DNA of 14,322 nt, from positions 1-14,322 of the forward strand of contig PKYZ01000418.1 in assembly GCA_003132865.1 (NCBI GenBank). The letters are read 5' to 3'. The position numbers and the translations under genes were made by a program. The stretch comes from Bryobacterales bacterium. Lineage in GTDB: Bacteria; Acidobacteriota; Terriglobia; Bryobacterales; Bryobacteraceae. The notes below the pieces were generated by a model, which did not search any database, was not told where the DNA came from, and saw only the letters and a list, made by a program, of their open reading frames with translations. Positions 12,521 to 14,322 of this stretch are shown here, one piece after another; position 1 is the first letter of the stretch; every line of letters starts with the position of its first letter.

Positions 12521-12624
12521 GTGGGGCAGGCTCTCAGCCGGTGTGCCCTCTGGGCCGGGACTCCCAGTCCCGCCTTGACAATTCCAACAGCCCCTGCCAA
12601 TGCGGAGCTGAGAGTCCGCCCCAC
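12521..12624. repeat. BIME-like inverted pair of REP units
   Basis: GTGGGGCAGGCTCTCAGC (12521-12538) and GCTGAGAGTCCGCCCCAC (12607-12624) are inverted copies matching at 16 of 18 positions. Both have the GTGGGG foot on the outside. Between them is a perfect hairpin CGGGACT-CCC-AGTCCCG (12554-12570). The unit starts right after the oxidoreductase stop codon and has the architecture of a bacterial interspersed mosaic element. Confidence 0.78.
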
Positions 12625-12678
12625 ATCATCGGCAGCGGTCCGCCCAACGAGATGTCACCGTATTCTATGCCAGACTCA

Positions 12679-12705
12679 GTAGGTTGCCTTTTTTCGCAAC
12701 CCGCT
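12679..12705. repeat. GTAG-footed hairpin
   Basis: GTA precedes the stem GGTTGC (12682-12687), the loop CTTTTTTC and the stem GCAACC (12696-12701), with a terminal CTAC closing block after a two-base bulge. The GTAG foot recalls other REP families. It could alternatively be a weak transcription pause; the T run is in the loop, not after the stem. Confidence 0.5.
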
Positions 12706-12724
12706 ACCGCGTGTTCCGGCAACT

Positions 12725-12742
12725 GCGGCTAAGCCGCCCCAC
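12725..12742 (-). repeat. REP-like unit in reverse orientation
   Basis: GCGGCT-A-AGCCGC followed by CCCAC. Read on the minus strand it has the GTGGGGC foot followed by a short palindromic arm. It closes the palindrome cluster that began at 12521. Confidence 0.5.
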
Positions 12743-13055
12743 GGAAAGCCCGACCTCCCCCGCCGCTGGGAGTGTCGACTTAAATGGGTGAGAATCGGTC
12801 GCGCCGCCTCACTAATCGTTAACTTTTCGTGAAAAGTGACAGAGCGGGTTCTCGTGAGAAGCACCGGAGCTTCGAACGAGAGGGCCCGGGTATGGCCCGG
12901 GCCTTCACTTGAAGCGAAAATGGAAGATCAGTTTATGATCCTTATATTGGTACAAGCATCATATCGCGTTTCAGCATCGATGGAAATTTCGCCGCGCCGC
13001 ACCACCAATCCGTATCGCCGGCAAGCACTATCCCTGGAGGGAATAAGCCGGTCCC
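12743..13055. other. Non-coding stretch between convergent genes
   Basis: No conserved protein in any frame. The AT-richer middle holds three consecutive hairpins (12822-12903, listed separately). 12904-13055 shows nothing I recognise. Confidence 0.5.
12822..12903 (+). ncRNA. Candidate structured RNA: three successive hairpins
   Basis: Hairpin 1 is ACTTTTC-GT-GAAAAGT (12822-12837). Hairpin 2 spans 12851-12880: outer stem CTCGT/ACGAG, a symmetric GA/GA internal loop, inner stem GAAGC/GCTTC and the hexaloop ACCGGA. Hairpin 3 is GGCCCGGG-TATGG-CCCGGGCC (12883-12903), terminator-like but followed only by TTCACTT. The tandem GA mismatch in hairpin 2 forms on the plus strand but not on the minus strand, which favours a plus-strand transcript. 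No known RNA family is recognised. It may also serve as 3'-end structure between the convergent oxidoreductase and GH3 genes. Confidence 0.35.
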
Positions 13056-14322
13056 CTACTGCGTGATCCGGCAACTGCGCGTAAGTCCCCCCACCGACAA
13101 ACTAATCTCGCCCGCCGCAGCCCGCGTGACCGTAAACCCCACCGTCTTCCTCTCCCCCGCCCGCAGCGCCACCCGCTCGAATCCCTGCAGCTCCCGCACC
13201 ACTCCCGGATGCTTCACATACAACTGAACCACTTCCTCGCCGTCGCGCTTGCCGGAGTTCTCCACTTCCACGGAAGCCTTCACGGGGCTGCCCGCCCGCG
13301 CCTCATCCGGCGCTTGCAGATTGCTGTAAATGAACTTAGTGTAACTTAGCCCATAACCGAACTCATAAAGCGGCTCGCCCTCGAAATACCTGTAAGTCCG
13401 CCCCTTCATGCTGTAGTCGTCGAACGCCGGCAACTGATCTTCCGACTTATAGAATGTTATCGGCAGCCGGCCCGCCGGGTTATAGTCGCCGAATAACACA
13501 TCGCCCAGCGCGGCCCCGCCGGCCTGTCCGGGATACCACAGTTCCACAATCGCCGGCACGTGCTCGCGCGCCCAGTTCACCGCCACCGCGCTGCCATTCA
13601 ACAGCACCAGCACCACCGGCTTGCCCAGTGCCGACACCCGCTGTAGCAGCGCCTCCTGCACCTGCGGGATGCCCAGCCGCACGCGATCGCCGCCGCTGAA
13701 GCCCTCCACCTGCACCTTCATCTCCTCGCCTTCGAGGCGCGGCGAAAGCCCCAGAAACATCAGCACCACATCCGCCTGCCGCGCCACGTTCAGCGCCTCG
13801 TCTTCGTAACTGGCATGCGGCGGCGCCCACACCAGCCGGATATCCGCATCGCCATGCACCTCGTGGAAGTCCACCCGGATCGGATACAGTTTGCCCGCCT
13901 GCAAGTCCACCGTTTCGTACTCGTAGCCGCGCTCGTGCACGTTGTCGCGCGCCACCAGCCGTTTGCCGTCCAGGTACACTTCGAAGGCGTTCAGACCCGT
14001 AGCGCCCAATTGATACTTGCCGCTGTTGGGCGGCGCCAGGTAGCCCGTCCAGCGCACGCCGAAGTTGTCGTCGTCCATGTCCGCGCGCGGCGCGCCATCC
14101 CGCCAGTCGAAGTCCACCTGTGCATCGATGCGTGTGAACAACGGCTGCGGATTCGCGGGAATCACGGCCGCCTTGCGCATCGCCTGCGAGACGAACGCCT
14201 GGCCGAAATAGGCCCGCCCGTTGAAGGCGGCGGTATTGAAATACTCCGCCTGCAGCCCCGCGCGGCGGGCAGCGCCGTTAGATGTGCCGTTGGACGTAAC
14301 GAGCGCACTGGCCGGCACCGTT
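13056..14322 (-). CDS. Glycoside hydrolase family 3, C-terminal part with PA14 and Fn3-like domains (5' end outside window)
   Basis: The frame runs off the right edge, so the N-terminal TIM barrel with the Asp nucleophile is not visible. Counting from the GTG codon at 14318: residues ~20-168 are a PA14 domain (GLQAEYFNTAAFNGRAYF, FGVRWTGYLAPPNSGKYQLG, FEVYLDGKRL). The GH3 C-terminal sandwich resumes at ~175 (ADVVLMFLGLSPRLEGEEMK), with the acid/base Glu expected in LEGEEM (196-199). It continues through WYPGQAGGAALGDVLFGDYN, PAGRLPITFY and the tail EPLYEFGYGLSYTKF. A fibronectin-III-like domain (~345-415) ends the protein. A PA14 inserted in GH3 is typical of BglX-like beta-glucosidases and xylosidases, where it shapes the substrate site. 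The enzyme probably trims plant-type oligosaccharides; the exact substrate is unknown. Confidence 0.92.
   Translation of the reverse strand, partial: TVPASALVTSNGTSNGAARRAGLQAEYFNTAAFNGRAYFGQAFVSQAMRKAAVIPANPQPLFTRIDAQVDFDWRDGAPRADMDDDNFGVRWTGYLAPPNSGKYQLGATGLNAFEVYLDGKRLVARDNVHERGYEYETVDLQAGKLYPIRVDFHEVHGDADIRLVWAPPHASYEDEALNVARQADVVLMFLGLSPRLEGEEMKVQVEGFSGGDRVRLGIPQVQEALLQRVSALGKPVVLVLLNGSAVAVNWAREHVPAIVELWYPGQAGGAALGDVLFGDYNPAGRLPITFYKSEDQLPAFDDYSMKGRTYRYFEGEPLYEFGYGLSYTKFIYSNLQAPDEARAGSPVKASVEVENSGKRDGEEVVQLYVKHPGVVRELQGFERVALRAGERKTVGFTVTRAAAGEISLSVGGLTRSCRITQ

Noticed and set aside
11380..12624. 414-codon antisense frame over the oxidoreductase gene
   Set aside because: The plus strand encodes a full Gfo/Idh/MocA protein with GCGERG and EKP motifs; the antisense frame has no recognisable domain.
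12801..12903. Integron attC-like site
   Set aside because: The palindromes do not show the conserved RYYYAAC / GTTRRRY boxes at matching ends, and no integron integrase or cassette array is present.
12883..12903. Intrinsic terminator call for the strong GGCCCGGG hairpin
   Set aside because: The stem is followed by TTCACTT rather than a T run, and it lies about 360 bases after the oxidoreductase stop; kept only as part of the structured block.
1..14322. CRISPR array, tRNA or rRNA genes
   Set aside because: I see no regularly spaced direct repeats with unique spacers, no cloverleaf with T-loop GTTCRA in a plausible context, and no conserved rRNA blocks.

Overview
The window looks like an accessory stretch of a GC-rich soil bacterium. 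The most likely source is the Acidobacteriota (Solibacter/Bryobacterales type). This is inferred from the gene mix: MHYT/PAS histidine kinase with a NarL-type regulator, lone degenerate receiver, long TPR lipoprotein, carboxypeptidase-regulatory-like plus TPR secreted protein, Gfo/Idh/MocA oxidoreductase with a Tat-like N-terminus, GH3 with a PA14 domain, GloVer-type repeat remnant, and abundant GTGGGG-footed palindromes. No rRNA or tRNA is present to confirm the taxonomy.

Layout. 1-1090 is a graveyard: the C-terminal end of a tyrosine recombinase abuts a Crp/Fnr regulator whose two halves now lie on opposite strands. 1098-4177 (minus) is a two-component operon with a 4-base overlap; the kinase's MHYT sensor is damaged by compensating frameshifts. 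4538-5216 (minus) holds a lone receiver-like protein and a possible 69-residue cysteine-rich small protein behind it. 5429-9089 (plus) holds two envelope TPR proteins separated by a double hairpin. 9090-9513 is a decayed REP-associated tyrosine transposase (RAYT) between two direct REP palindromes, framed by a ~20-bp imperfect inverted repeat. 9650-9914 is a broken GloVer-repeat gene. 10020-11246 (minus) is a YcaQ/AlkZ-family DNA glycosylase, divergent from a Gfo/Idh/MocA oxidoreductase (11320-12519). 12520-13055 is gene-free but full of palindromes and potential RNA hairpins. 13056 to the window end (minus) is the C-terminal part of a PA14-containing GH3 glycoside hydrolase.

The strongest non-gene signal is a family of palindromes with a GTGGGRCAGGC foot-plus-arm. 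Members occur around the RAYT remnant, as an inverted pair after the oxidoreductase gene, and, most unusually, as an identical 22-bp core inside two unrelated genes (kinase and glycosylase). In both genes it is translated in frame, but in different reading phases, giving short peptide insertions. This resembles in principle the protein-coding palindromic elements of Rickettsia, here linked to a REP/RAYT-type system. The surviving genes do not form one obvious pathway; sensing/regulation, envelope TPR proteins and carbohydrate use are side by side.
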